NCBI RefSeq assembly: GCF_003597125.1
Contig: NZ_QYYA01000001.1
Span: forward strand, 186,001 to 250,000
From: Alcanivorax profundi
GTDB lineage: Bacteria > Pseudomonadota > Gammaproteobacteria > Pseudomonadales > Alcanivoracaceae
Direction: 5' to 3'
DNA length: 64,000 nt
The position numbers and the translations under genes were made by a program. This document shows positions 41,621-50,288 of this stretch, in pieces (within the stretch, counting starts at the first letter, position 1; each line of letters opens with the position of its first letter). The notes under the pieces were generated by a model. That model was not told where the DNA came from and did not search any database. It saw only the letters and a program-made list of their open reading frames with translations.

Positions 41621-43810
41621 CTATTGAAGAAAAATATCTGCACCCCCATGCCGGTTTTTTACAAGGACTTTACCGATTACTGCGCTTTTTACACCGTTTT
41701 GCGCCAGTTGTTGCTGGGCATGCTCTGACATAGCGGCAGGTAAACAGAACACCAGACCTCCACTGGTTTGCGGATCGCACAAGGCTGTTTTCAGGGCCTC
41801 GCTGACGCGCTCGTGCGCCTGGCAATGCATCAGTATCTGCCGGTTGGTGTCGCTCAGCGTACTGGCGATGCCTTCCTGAATCAGTGTCAGGGTGCCGGGC
41901 AACAACGGGATCTTGTCGGTATCCAGCGTCATGCTGACATCGCTTTGCTGGCAGATTTCATGCAGATGGCCCAGCAAGCCAAAACCGGTGATATCCGTGC
42001 AGGCATGGACCGGCAGTGACCCCATGGCGTCACAAGCGGGACCATTGCTGAGCAACAGGCTGTCGAGGGTGGCCGCGAGCCAGGGGCTGCGCAAGGCGTT
42101 GCCGTGCATCATGGCAGCCAGTTGGACGCCACTGCCCAGCGGTTTGGTCAGAATGATCACATCGTCGGGCTGGGCGCCGCGTTTGTGCCACAGGACATCG
42201 GCCGGTGCGCTGCCATTGACGGTAAACCCCGCGGCCATTTGTGGCCCTTCTGTGGTGTGTCCGCCGACCAGGGTGCAACCGGCACGGTTCAGCTCTCGTA
42301 CGGCCCCCGCCATTAACCGCTGCAGGTCTCGGCCCTGCAGTTTGGGGTGATGCCAGTTCACGGTGATATTTGCCAGGGCGGAATGGGGCCGGGCGTTCAT
42401 GGCATAGAGATCACTGAGGCTGTGTAGTGCGGCAATCCGGCCAAACCGATACGGTTCATCCACAAAGGCGGGGAAGTGATCCAGGCTTTGCACCAGTCGC
42501 TGGCCGGCGGGCCAGTCGATCACGGCGGCATCGTCGGCGGTGTCTACCCCGGCGTCGATGCCGGCATTGAGATGGGGTTGCAGGTCGGCGAGTGCGTCGC
42601 TTAACGCCTGGCTGCCCACCTTGGCTCCACAGCCCGCGCAGTGCAGTGGCATTGCTTGCGAAGAGGGGGCGCTCGGGGGGGACGACATGGTAGGCAAGTC
42701 GATACCGAACTTGTCCATGAAGCGGCGATCAATGCGATCTTTCCAGCGCCAGACGAATTTCCCCGACAGGGCAGGCAGTCCGGCTCGGGACGCCACCGCT
42801 TGCTTGTCTCCGGTCGACAGTAACGACAGAAAATGGCGTTGGGGCCGATAGGGTTTCAGCGGGGCTTCGGTTATGGCGGCGCGTAAATTATGGGCGAGCA
42901 CCGCGGCCTGGCGTACCGCGTAGACCCCGGCCTTGGGCAGGGGGGAAGGGAACGCTGCACAATCGCCTGTGGCAAACACGCGCGGGTGGCTCAGGCTGCG
43001 CAACTGCGCGTCGACTTTTACAAAGCCCTGAGCGTCACAGGCAAGCGAACTGTTCGCCAGCACCGGGATGCCGCGCACCCCGGTGCACCACACGATGCCG
43101 TCTGCGGCCAGCGGCTGGTCGTTGGCCAGCAGTGTTTCTGCGTTCTCGGCCCGGGTCACCCGGGTGTGCTCCTGTAGCCGGATATTATAACGCTGCAAGT
43201 GCCGTCGCATGCGTGCTTGCACTGCGGCACCATAGCCCGGCAGCAGCGTGCCGCCGGTGAGCAGGCTGAAGGTCACGGGGCGTTGTTGCTGGCGGCAATA
43301 CTCCGCCATGGCCAGCACCATTTCTGTGCCACCGGCACCGCCGCCGACCACGGCCAGATGGTGTTTATCAGCGTGGTTGCGCCATTGCTGCCAACGCTGC
43401 CAGAAGGTGGCGACGGGTTTGACGGCGAGCACCCGGGGGTGGCTGTCGCCGACCGGAGACAGGTCCGGTGTGGCGCCCACGTCCAGGCTCAGCCAGTCAT
43501 AACCCAGGGTGCTGCCGTCACTGAGCTGCACGGTGTGCTGATCGGCGGCCAGCGAGGTGACGCTGGCGTGGACAAAGCGGACGCCGGTGGCCAGACACAA
43601 CCGGTACAGATCGACCTGGGTCTCGGCGGGGGCATAGTGCCCGGCAATCAGCCCGGGCAGCATGCCGGAATAGGCACTGGTCGGGTCGGATGACACCAGC
43701 GTGATACGCACGCCGGGTATCGGCCGCATGGCCAGCATGCGCAGGGCCAGACAGTGGCTATGGCCACCGCCGATGAGCAGCAAATCGGTGTGGGTGGGAG
43801 GAATATTCAC
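41621..43810 (-). CDS. selD: Fused FAD/NAD(P) oxidoreductase - selenide, water dikinase
   Basis: 729 aa. Residues 1 to about 365 are a pyridine-nucleotide-disulfide (NDH-2-like) oxidoreductase: LLLIGGGHSHCLALR, VVGGGAGGTEMVLAMAEYCR, VFATGDCAAF. From about residue 375 the SelD domain follows: MPLHCAGCGAKVGSQALSDA with the catalytic Cys (Cys, not Sec; no in-frame TGA) and Lys, DDAAVIDWP, GGHTTEGPQ, DITGFGLLGHLHE, CDPQTSGGLV. SelD makes selenophosphate from selenide and ATP. The oxidoreductase may supply reducing power (inference). The start overlaps the phzF-like stop by 4 nt. Fusions like this are known in several bacteria. Confidence 0.93.
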   Translation of the reverse strand: MNIPPTHTDLLLIGGGHSHCLALRMLAMRPIPGVRITLVSSDPTSAYSGMLPGLIAGHYAPAETQVDLYRLCLATGVRFVHASVTSLAADQHTVQLSDGSTLGYDWLSLDVGATPDLSPVGDSHPRVLAVKPVATFWQRWQQWRNHADKHHLAVVGGGAGGTEMVLAMAEYCRQQQRPVTFSLLTGGTLLPGYGAAVQARMRRHLQRYNIRLQEHTRVTRAENAETLLANDQPLAADGIVWCTGVRGIPVLANSSLACDAQGFVKVDAQLRSLSHPRVFATGDCAAFPSPLPKAGVYAVRQAAVLAHNLRAAITEAPLKPYRPQRHFLSLLSTGDKQAVASRAGLPALSGKFVWRWKDRIDRRFMDKFGIDLPTMSSPPSAPSSQAMPLHCAGCGAKVGSQALSDALADLQPHLNAGIDAGVDTADDAAVIDWPAGQRLVQSLDHFPAFVDEPYRFGRIAALHSLSDLYAMNARPHSALANITVNWHHPKLQGRDLQRLMAGAVRELNRAGCTLVGGHTTEGPQMAAGFTVNGSAPADVLWHKRGAQPDDVIILTKPLGSGVQLAAMMHGNALRSPWLAATLDSLLLSNGPACDAMGSLPVHACTDITGFGLLGHLHEICQQSDVSMTLDTDKIPLLPGTLTLIQEGIASTLSDTNRQILMHCQAHERVSEALKTALCDPQTSGGLVFCLPAAMSEHAQQQLAQNGVKSAVIGKVLVKNRHGGADIFLQ

Positions 43811-44580
43811 AGCAGAATGTCGCCTTTCAGGTAACAGCGCGCTTCACCACTCAGCGATACCCTGTCGCCGCTCATCTCGCAGAACAGTTCGCCGCCACGA
43901 GCGGACAGCTGCCGGGCATGCAGTCGTTTTTTGCCGAGTTTGTCTGCCCACCAGGGCACCAGGGTGCAGTGGGCCGAACCGGTAACCGGGTCTTCGGGCA
44001 CCCCTTTTGCGGGGGCAAAAAAGCGGCTGACGAAATCACAATCCTCTCCGGGGGCGGTCAGCATCACGGCAAAGGTATCCAGTGCCGCGATGGCGGAAAA
44101 GTCCGGCTGGTATTCACGAACGCAAGCGGCACTGTCCACTTCGATGAGCAGATCACGGGCTTGCGCGGCGGCGCGAATCGGTACGCCCAGAGCGTGTTCG
44201 AGCGTGCTTGTTTCGGTGATGGGGGTCGCAGGCCGGGCAGGGAAGTCCAGCGTTAGCCGCTGGCCGCTGCGGGTGACATACAGTGGCCCGGAGGCAGAGT
44301 TGAAGCGCACCCGTTCCCCGGCAAACCCCAATGCATTAAAGACCACCCATGCGGCGGCCAGTGTGGCATGACCGCACAAATCCACTTCTACCCGGGGGGT
44401 AAACCAGCGTAGTGCATAGCCGGTGTCATCCGGCACCAGAAACGCGGTTTCCGACAGGTTGTTTTCCTGTGCGATGTTCTGCAGCAGGGCGTCGTCCAGC
44501 CAGCGCTCCAACGGCACCACTGCGGCAGGATTGCCCCGGAACAGGGACGAGGTAAAGGCATCAACCTGGTAGAGCTTCAT
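43807..44580 (-). CDS. PhzF family isomerase-like protein
   Basis: 257 aa. MKLYQVDAFTSSLFRGNPAA and NNLSETAFLVP (with the catalytic Glu of the SET motif) open it. DLCGHATLAAAW, RFFAPAKGVPEDPVTGSAHC and the C-terminal SGEARCYLKGDILL complete the two-fold diaminopimelate-epimerase-like structure. The substrate is unknown for most PhzF proteins. Its placement inside a selenium operon is intriguing but unexplained. It overlaps selD by 4 nt. Confidence 0.9.
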   Translation of the reverse strand: MKLYQVDAFTSSLFRGNPAAVVPLERWLDDALLQNIAQENNLSETAFLVPDDTGYALRWFTPRVEVDLCGHATLAAAWVVFNALGFAGERVRFNSASGPLYVTRSGQRLTLDFPARPATPITETSTLEHALGVPIRAAAQARDLLIEVDSAACVREYQPDFSAIAALDTFAVMLTAPGEDCDFVSRFFAPAKGVPEDPVTGSAHCTLVPWWADKLGKKRLHARQLSARGGELFCEMSGDRVSLSGEARCYLKGDILL

Positions 44581-44615
44581 ATTTCCCTTTGCAGCCGTTG
44601 TTCACGATGGGCGAC

Positions 44616-46100
44616 TTACACGCCGAGCCCGGGTTTGAGCCGCAGGCGTTTACGCAGTCCGCGCGACAGGGCATCGACACCGAGATTCAAGATGACCGTG
44701 GCCAGTATCAACAGGGCGGTACGGTCAAAACGGAATTCCGCCACGCTGGAATCAATATAGAAACCCAGGGTGTGGATGCCAAGGATCCCCAGTACTGCCG
44801 TTTCCCGCATGATCACTTCCCAACGGTATAACAGAAAGGCCAGCAGGTTGGGGCTGACCCGGGGAAGGACTTCCCAGGCATACCGATTGACTCCGCTGGG
44901 GGCATCCGCCCTTAGCACCAGTGTTTCGCTGAAGCGCCCGGTCAGGTGCGCGACGATGGCACCGGTATGCAGCGCCAGCGCCATGATGCCCGGCAGCATG
45001 GACGGACCGAGCAAGATCAGAAAGAAGAAAGCCAGAAAAAACTCCGGCGTGGTGCGTAAGACCACCAGCAACCCATGGCCTGCATGGCGGCTTGCCCGGT
45101 TACCGAACAAGGGCGAAATCAGCGGGAACAGCACCAGTGACAGGAGTGCGGTGACCAGCAAGGCCGCCATGCCCAGCACAACGGTTTGCCACAGCCCGGG
45201 CCAGAGTTGCTGGTGCCAGAGGCTGATCAGCCATGACAGCAGCTCGCTAGTTCCCCCGCCATGGCGCAAGGGCGCCGGGACCAGATCTTCGGTGACAAAG
45301 CGAACCAGCGTGTCGAGCTGGCCATGGAAGAGCGGTGGCGCCCAGGCGATGGCGGCGATCAGGTAGAGAGGCACCAGAGCGGGTCGTAACCACCAGCGCA
45401 ACGTAAAAATGAGGGCAAAGAACAGATACAGCAGGGCGGCACCCTGATCGTAGGTGCCTTCGCGAAAGGCGGTTTCCAAGTGAAAGCCAATGGTGGGCAG
45501 CCCGATGAAACCGAGGATGGCAGAGGCACGAAGGGCGCACTCCAGGCGATAGCCGCCGTAGGCGCGAAACGCTCGCCAGACCAAAGGTAAACGGGCATAG
45601 AAAAACAGGCTGAGGGACGAGGTGTGTTGCGGCAGGGCACGGCCGGGTGCCGGATCAGCTTCCTCCAGAAATTCACCGAATACCTTGGCAAAAATGCCGG
45701 CATAGGGGATGGCGATGGCGAGCACACCGGTGATGGTGCTGAGCCCGGTTATCTGCAACAACAGCAGCCCCCAGAACAGCTCATGAATGGCCCTCAGGCA
45801 GGCCGCCACACTGCGCACCGCCCGGCGATGCCAGAGCATGGCCATGAGGAAACCCAACAGCGCGCCAAGGGCGGTACCTTGCCAGGCGAAGGAGAGGGTA
45901 TTGGCGAGGGCGCGCCAGAGAGCGTCGGTGGCCAAGAAATCCGGTGACAGAAAACCGCTGGCCATCCGTTGCAGTTCATGGCCGGGGGAGGAGCGGGTGA
46001 TCTCCAGATCCGCGAGCAGAAACGCGAGCAGCCCGGCCACCGCCAGCCAGCCGCTGGTGCGGCGCCACTGGCTGGCGGTGGTATTCAGGGGCGGGGTCAT
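44616..46100 (-). CDS. PhnE-type ABC permease with two fused permease modules (putative selenium/oxyanion importer)
   Basis: 494 aa from the ATG at 46100. It has about 12 hydrophobic spans arranged as two similar modules. Each has the inner-membrane-component EAA-like signature: YGGYRLECALRASAILGFIG in the first half, YAWEVLPRVSPNLLAFLLY... in the second, followed by ETAVLGILGIHTLGFYID. PhnE is usually a single module of about 260 aa, so this is a tandem fusion. It overlaps the ATPase gene by 4 nt. Context (selU upstream, selD downstream) favours selenate/selenite over phosphonate. Confidence 0.85.
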   Translation of the reverse strand: MTPPLNTTASQWRRTSGWLAVAGLLAFLLADLEITRSSPGHELQRMASGFLSPDFLATDALWRALANTLSFAWQGTALGALLGFLMAMLWHRRAVRSVAACLRAIHELFWGLLLLQITGLSTITGVLAIAIPYAGIFAKVFGEFLEEADPAPGRALPQHTSSLSLFFYARLPLVWRAFRAYGGYRLECALRASAILGFIGLPTIGFHLETAFREGTYDQGAALLYLFFALIFTLRWWLRPALVPLYLIAAIAWAPPLFHGQLDTLVRFVTEDLVPAPLRHGGGTSELLSWLISLWHQQLWPGLWQTVVLGMAALLVTALLSLVLFPLISPLFGNRASRHAGHGLLVVLRTTPEFFLAFFFLILLGPSMLPGIMALALHTGAIVAHLTGRFSETLVLRADAPSGVNRYAWEVLPRVSPNLLAFLLYRWEVIMRETAVLGILGIHTLGFYIDSSVAEFRFDRTALLILATVILNLGVDALSRGLRKRLRLKPGLGV

Positions 46101-46744
46101 TGGTAGAGCGCATCCAGATCCCCCAGCGACAGGCTGTCGCTGGGGGCATCCAGGGCGATCTCTCCGTGGCGAAGACCAATGATGCGCTGGCAGCAAGCCA
46201 GGGCCAGACTACGGTCGTGCAGGGCCACCACGGCGGTGGTGTGTTGTGCCAGGGTATGGCGGAGCAGCGTTAACCCCTGGTGTTCATCCAGGCTGGAGAC
46301 CGGTTCATCGGCAAGCAATACTGGGCGCCGGGTATAGAGCGCACGGCCCAGAGCCACACGTTGTGCCTGCCCGCCAGAAAGTCGGTCGACGCTGGTGAAC
46401 AGTTTGTCTTCCAGCCCCAGGGCCTGCGCCAATTCGCCCACGGCGTGTTTTTCCGCTGCACTGGGCAGCAGCAGCGTGCGAAGGTTGTAGAGGGTGGAGT
46501 GGCGTGCCAAGGCACCCATGTAGATATTGTGGAAGACACTCAGCATGGGTACGAGCGAGCCGGCCTGGGGGCACCAGGCCACCTGGTGTTCCTGCTGCTG
46601 ACGCAGGGCCTCAAGCAGCGTGGACTTGCCCGCCCCGGATGGGCCGAGCAGGGCGACTATTTCACCGGCGCCGATACTCAGGCTCAGTGACTCAAACACC
46701 GCCTGGCCGGGATGGCCAAGCGATGCCTTGTCGAAGCTGAACAC
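46097..46744 (-). CDS. PhnC-like ABC transporter ATPase
   Basis: 215 aa starting at the GTG directly abutting the stop of the binding-protein gene. Walker A is ALLGPSGAGKSTLLEA (about residue 34), the signature is RLSGGQAQRVALGRALY, and Walker B is LLADEPVSSLD with a switch His in VVALHDRSLAL. It drives import through the adjacent double permease. Confidence 0.92.
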   Translation of the reverse strand: MFSFDKASLGHPGQAVFESLSLSIGAGEIVALLGPSGAGKSTLLEALRQQQEHQVAWCPQAGSLVPMLSVFHNIYMGALARHSTLYNLRTLLLPSAAEKHAVGELAQALGLEDKLFTSVDRLSGGQAQRVALGRALYTRRPVLLADEPVSSLDEHQGLTLLRHTLAQHTTAVVALHDRSLALACCQRIIGLRHGEIALDAPSDSLSLGDLDALYQ

Positions 46745-47620
46745 CTAGGGCGTGTCCAGCAGACCAATTTCCGCTGCGGTGTCTTCGATAGGGGCGTAAT
46801 CGTCATTGCTGGCGGGGATGAATTTCTCCCGCGGGAAGGCATTCAACAATACAGGATCGTCGATGGCGAGCAGGACTTCGGTGACTTTCTGGCTGAAACC
46901 GTCACCAAATTTCTCGTCCAGATCCCCGCGTACGGTCCAGTGGTAATCGGGGTACACCGGGGTTTCCCAGATGACCTGCACTTTGCCGGTATCGATCTTG
47001 CCTTCGGCCAGCTCGCGCTCCCAGACCTTGTAGTTGACCGCGCCGGTGGCATAGGCGCCGCTTTGCACGAGCGCAATGGTGCGGCTGTGGTCGCCGGAGA
47101 AACCGACCTTGTCGAACAGGGCATCCGGTGCCTGGCCAAAGGTTTCACGCAGATAGAATTCCGGCATCAGACGGCCGGAGGTGCTGCCTTTGGAGCCGAA
47201 GGTGAAGGAGGGTTGGGCAACGAAGTCTTCGCCAAGGGTATCAACCGGGCTCAAGCCGGTACTGGTGTTGGCAATAAAGTAGCTTTTGAAAGCGGTGTCT
47301 TCCTGGCCCTGGGCAATGGCTTGTGAGCCCGGTACCAGACGGCGCGCCTGCACCCCCGACAGCCCGCCAAACCAGGCCATTTGCACTTGATCGTTGCGGA
47401 AGGCGGTGACCGCTGAGGCGTAGGATTTCACCGGTACGTATTTCACGGGTACGCCCAGTTGCTCTTCCAGATAGAGAGCAACCACGCCAAAACGTTTTTC
47501 CAGTTGGGATTCATCCTGATCCGGGATGGCGGTGAAAGTGAAGGTCCCCAGGTGAGGCTCGTTGTTGCAGGCAGACAGCAGCATGGCCATCAGCAGAGCG
47601 GCAAGCAGTTTGAAGCGCAT
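46745..47620 (-). CDS. PhnD-like periplasmic binding lipoprotein (putative selenate-type importer)
   Basis: 291 aa. The lipoprotein signal MRFKLLAALLMAMLLSACNN (lipobox LSAC) is followed by TFTAIPDQDESQLEKRFGVV and SYASAVTAFRNDQVQMAWFG. GSKGSTSGRLMPEFYL contains the oxyanion-binding Ser/Thr cluster typical of PhnD-type proteins, and VNYKVWERELAEGKID follows. The gene lies between selU and the selD operon. Binding proteins of this type beside selD/selU are known to be annotated as putative selenate transporters. The ligand is not proven. Confidence 0.85.
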   Translation of the reverse strand: MRFKLLAALLMAMLLSACNNEPHLGTFTFTAIPDQDESQLEKRFGVVALYLEEQLGVPVKYVPVKSYASAVTAFRNDQVQMAWFGGLSGVQARRLVPGSQAIAQGQEDTAFKSYFIANTSTGLSPVDTLGEDFVAQPSFTFGSKGSTSGRLMPEFYLRETFGQAPDALFDKVGFSGDHSRTIALVQSGAYATGAVNYKVWERELAEGKIDTGKVQVIWETPVYPDYHWTVRGDLDEKFGDGFSQKVTEVLLAIDDPVLLNAFPREKFIPASNDDYAPIEDTAAEIGLLDTP

Positions 47621-47776
47621 TGTTGACTCCGTTCAATAGGGAGGCGTACCGGGCGGAACAGAGTGTGCGGGTGCCGTGGGCCCGGCCAGACACGACGGGG
47701 AAATTATAGGAATGCTGACGCCGGGTTGCCAGAGCCGGTTAACACTACCGGGATGGCTCCTTCACAGGCCCGTTAG

Positions 47777-48883
47777 TCAGTGCGGTTGACTGGCATTGCG
47801 CTCATTCAGAAACGCCATGACCTCGTCACGGCTTCCCTCGAACACGATCTCGCCATGCCGTCGGGAAAGCATGTAGTCGTACATGGGGTCGTAGTAATCT
47901 GCCAGCAGGGTGTGAATCCATTCGCGATGCAGTTCGGTATCGCCGTTGATGGCCTGGACCGCAAGTGCTTCCTCCAGCACCTGACGCAACTGCTGGTGGC
48001 GCAGGCCGCCCAGGCGCCGGCGAATGCGGTCCATGGCGGCAAGCAATTCCTCACCCAGTTGCTGCAGCGCCTGTTGTTCACCAAAGTGCTGGCGATACTC
48101 CTGCAGTGGGCCGACCACATAGTCCTCCAGCGTGACCTGAACACGAGACGCCAGCGTCTCATTGATCACGATGCGCGGCTGGCTCTTGATACGGTCCTGC
48201 AGACTGAAGGGTAAATGGCAGCGTCCGATCAGCTTGCTTTCATCTTCCAGCAGCACCGTGTGATGGTTGGCTGCGTGGGCTTTCAGCAGGTCAATGCTGA
48301 GGGTGTTTTCAAAATCAATTTGGCTGGGCTGCCCGCCGGGGCGACGCCCAAATGCGGACCCGCGGTGATGTGCGATGCCTTCCAGATCAATGGCGTTGGG
48401 CTGGGCTGCGATGACACGGGTTTTGGCGCAGCCGGTTCTGCCGCACAGGATTTCGAAATGTTGGGCAGCGATGCGGTTTTCCAGCTGGTTGAGCAGGAAG
48501 GTCCGCATGGCCTTGTAGCCACCCCGAATCAGTGGGGCATCGACCCCGGCCTCTTTTAGCCAGGCCTGCGTGGTCTGGCTGCGCAGGCCGCCCCGGAAGC
48601 AATAAAGATAGCCGTGGGGGTTGTCGCGCCACCATTGCTGCCACGCTTGCATGCGCTTGTCCCGCTCTTCACCGCTGACCAGTTGGTTGCCCAGATCAAT
48701 GGCTGCCTGCTGCCCATGCTGCTTGTAGCAAATACCGATCTGATGCCGTTCATCATTGTTGATCAGCGCAAGATTGGTCGCGGCAGGGAAGGCGCCCTTG
48801 GAGAATTCCACAGGGGCTCGCACATCCAGTAGAGGAATGTCGTTGAGAAACAGGGATAGATAATCGTGGCTGTCATCGCGCAT
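47777..48883 (-). CDS. selU: tRNA 2-selenouridine synthase
   Basis: 368 aa from the ATG at 48883 (a TTG at 48916 is a possible earlier start). The N-terminal rhodanese domain has IPLLDVRAPVEFSKGAFPAA and the catalytic Cys in YLYCFRGGLRSQ. The C-terminal P-loop domain has GRTGCAKTRV, then SAFGRRPGGQPSQIDFEN and LLEDESKLIG. SelU uses selenophosphate to replace sulfur at U34 of some tRNAs, which fits the nearby selD. The Walker A has Ala where family members normally have Gly before Lys (GxTGxGKT), an unusual change that may lower nucleotide binding. Confidence 0.92.
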   Translation of the reverse strand: MRDDSHDYLSLFLNDIPLLDVRAPVEFSKGAFPAATNLALINNDERHQIGICYKQHGQQAAIDLGNQLVSGEERDKRMQAWQQWWRDNPHGYLYCFRGGLRSQTTQAWLKEAGVDAPLIRGGYKAMRTFLLNQLENRIAAQHFEILCGRTGCAKTRVIAAQPNAIDLEGIAHHRGSAFGRRPGGQPSQIDFENTLSIDLLKAHAANHHTVLLEDESKLIGRCHLPFSLQDRIKSQPRIVINETLASRVQVTLEDYVVGPLQEYRQHFGEQQALQQLGEELLAAMDRIRRRLGGLRHQQLRQVLEEALAVQAINGDTELHREWIHTLLADYYDPMYDYMLSRRHGEIVFEGSRDEVMAFLNERNASQPH

Positions 48884-48904
48884 GGGCAGGAAGTTTACGG
48901 CAGC

Positions 48905-49200
48905 AGCACGCGACAAGCTACAAGCTACGAACTACGCACGACTGGACGGGAAAACCCAAGCTAGATCCCGGTTTTAGGAAGAACGGAAACGCTTTCCAGA
49001 TCGTTGGGTTTGGCGCCAGTAAATCACCCGAGAACCCGGCAGGAACCTGGCGCAGTGGCGTAACGCGGGCAGTGCGGCCCCGAAGGGACGAGCGAAGCGA
49101 GTAACCATGCTGCATGGTGAGCCGAGCCCAAGCGAGGAAGAGATCCCGGAAGCACATCCAACGGCTCCCCTGAACCGCTTCACGCACCTCTCCACTAACC
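48905..49200. other. Gene-free stretch with possible repeat DNA
   Basis: The roughly 320 nt between selU and the next terminator hold short open frames on several frames but none with convincing start sites or protein-like composition. It begins with the AGCTACAAGCTACGA-type repeat (48913). A central segment (ACGAGCGAAGCGAGTAACC, about 49087) resembles structured-RNA or repeat DNA. No tRNA or known RNA motif was recognised. Confidence 0.4.
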
Positions 49201-49207
49201 CTCAGGC

Positions 49208-49259
49208 ATAAAAAAACGCGGGCAGGGTATCGGGGAATCCCCGCAGCCCTGCCCGCGTT
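49208..49259 (-). terminator. Intrinsic terminator of the MaoC-like gene
   Basis: Read on the minus strand, a GC-rich stem (CGCGGGCAGGG with CCCTGCCCGCG, 49217-49257) is followed by a run of seven T residues (49209-49215 read in reverse). It lies 16 nt after the stop of the minus-strand MaoC gene. Confidence 0.85.
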
Positions 49260-49274
49260 CTGGCGTCTGGCGCT

Positions 49275-50144
49275 TTACTCTGCCGGACGGATCTGGCCGG
49301 CCAGATGGGGCTTGATGCCGTCTTTGGCCAACAGGCGGAAATCGCTTCCGCCCTTGGCCGGCTTGTTCTCAAACTTGACGCTGGCAGGAATAAACATGGG
49401 CAGCTTGAACTGCACATCGACCGTAAAAGCGGTCTCGGGGAGCTGGTTTTGCAGTTCGGCCAGGCAGCGGGCCTTGGACCACATGCCGTGGGCAATTTGA
49501 CGCTTGAAACCGAACAGCTTGGCCGACAGCGGGTACAGGTGAATCGGGTTGCGGTCACCGGATACCGCGCCATAACGGCGACCGGTATCACCGGGGACTT
49601 TCCACTCCACGGTGTCCGTGGCGGGCGCGGGCTTGGGGGCCTCTTTCTTCTTGCTGCCACCGCCGCCGCCGGTGCGGAAGAAATTCACGGATTCGCTTTC
49701 CCAAACACGCTCACCACCGGTGCTGATGCTGGTGAAGATAGAGAACTCGTAACCCTTGTCGACCTTGTTCAGGTTGCCCAGATAGCACTTCACATTGAGT
49801 TGCTCTTTCTCACTGATCGGGCGGTACTGGGTAATGCTGTTGCGGACATGCACCAGCCCCATGGCCGGGAACGGGAACCCATCACTGAGAATCAGGGCCA
49901 TGTGCAGCGGGAAGGCATGCATATGGGGGTAGGTAACGGGAAGCTTGCCGTCTGCTGCGAAGCCACACACCTTGCGGTAAGCCGCCAGGTGTTTTTCGTC
50001 CAGCGCCACATCGTTGAGTCGCAGGCCGATTTCCGGCAGGGCCGGACTCTTGCCTGGCTTGACGGTGGCACGCAGCACTGCCTTGGCAAAGTTAACCACC
50101 ATGGGGGGTGAATTACGCAGTTCGCGGAATTTTACCTCGCTCAT
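49275..50144 (-). CDS. MaoC-domain acyl dehydratase (hot-dog fold hydratase)
   Basis: 289 aa. The N-terminal part (LPVTYPHMHAFPLHMALIL, MGLVHVRNSITQYRPISE) is one hot-dog half. The C-terminal half has the hydratase-2 motif YGAVSGDRNPIHLYPLSAKL and AHGMWSKARCLAELQ (Asp/His active-site pair in D-x-NPIH). A Gly-rich/Lys linker (GGGGGSKKKEAPKPAPATD) joins them. Likely an R-specific enoyl-CoA hydratase acting on fatty acyl substrates, consistent with the desaturase cluster alongside. Confidence 0.82.
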   Translation of the reverse strand: MSEVKFRELRNSPPMVVNFAKAVLRATVKPGKSPALPEIGLRLNDVALDEKHLAAYRKVCGFAADGKLPVTYPHMHAFPLHMALILSDGFPFPAMGLVHVRNSITQYRPISEKEQLNVKCYLGNLNKVDKGYEFSIFTSISTGGERVWESESVNFFRTGGGGGSKKKEAPKPAPATDTVEWKVPGDTGRRYGAVSGDRNPIHLYPLSAKLFGFKRQIAHGMWSKARCLAELQNQLPETAFTVDVQFKLPMFIPASVKFENKPAKGGSDFRLLAKDGIKPHLAGQIRPAE

Positions 50145-50288
50145 TACTCGATCCTTTCCCTTTACCTGTTGTAAGCCGTGGCTTTGGTAGCTGGCTGATT
50201 CTCCGGGAAAGTATAGAGCAGCAAGGGCAAGCCGCTATTGGCCGCGCAGACGACGGCGCTGGCGACTCAAGCAGTCATCGGGCAGGGG

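Noticed and set aside
42600-42720. Selenocysteine in SelD
   Set aside because: The catalytic position is encoded as Cys (HCAGCGAK) with no in-frame TGA, so no Sec is needed.
41621-48883. Phosphonate uptake operon
   Set aside because: No phn lyase genes are present; selU and selD flank the importer, so a selenium role is more likely.
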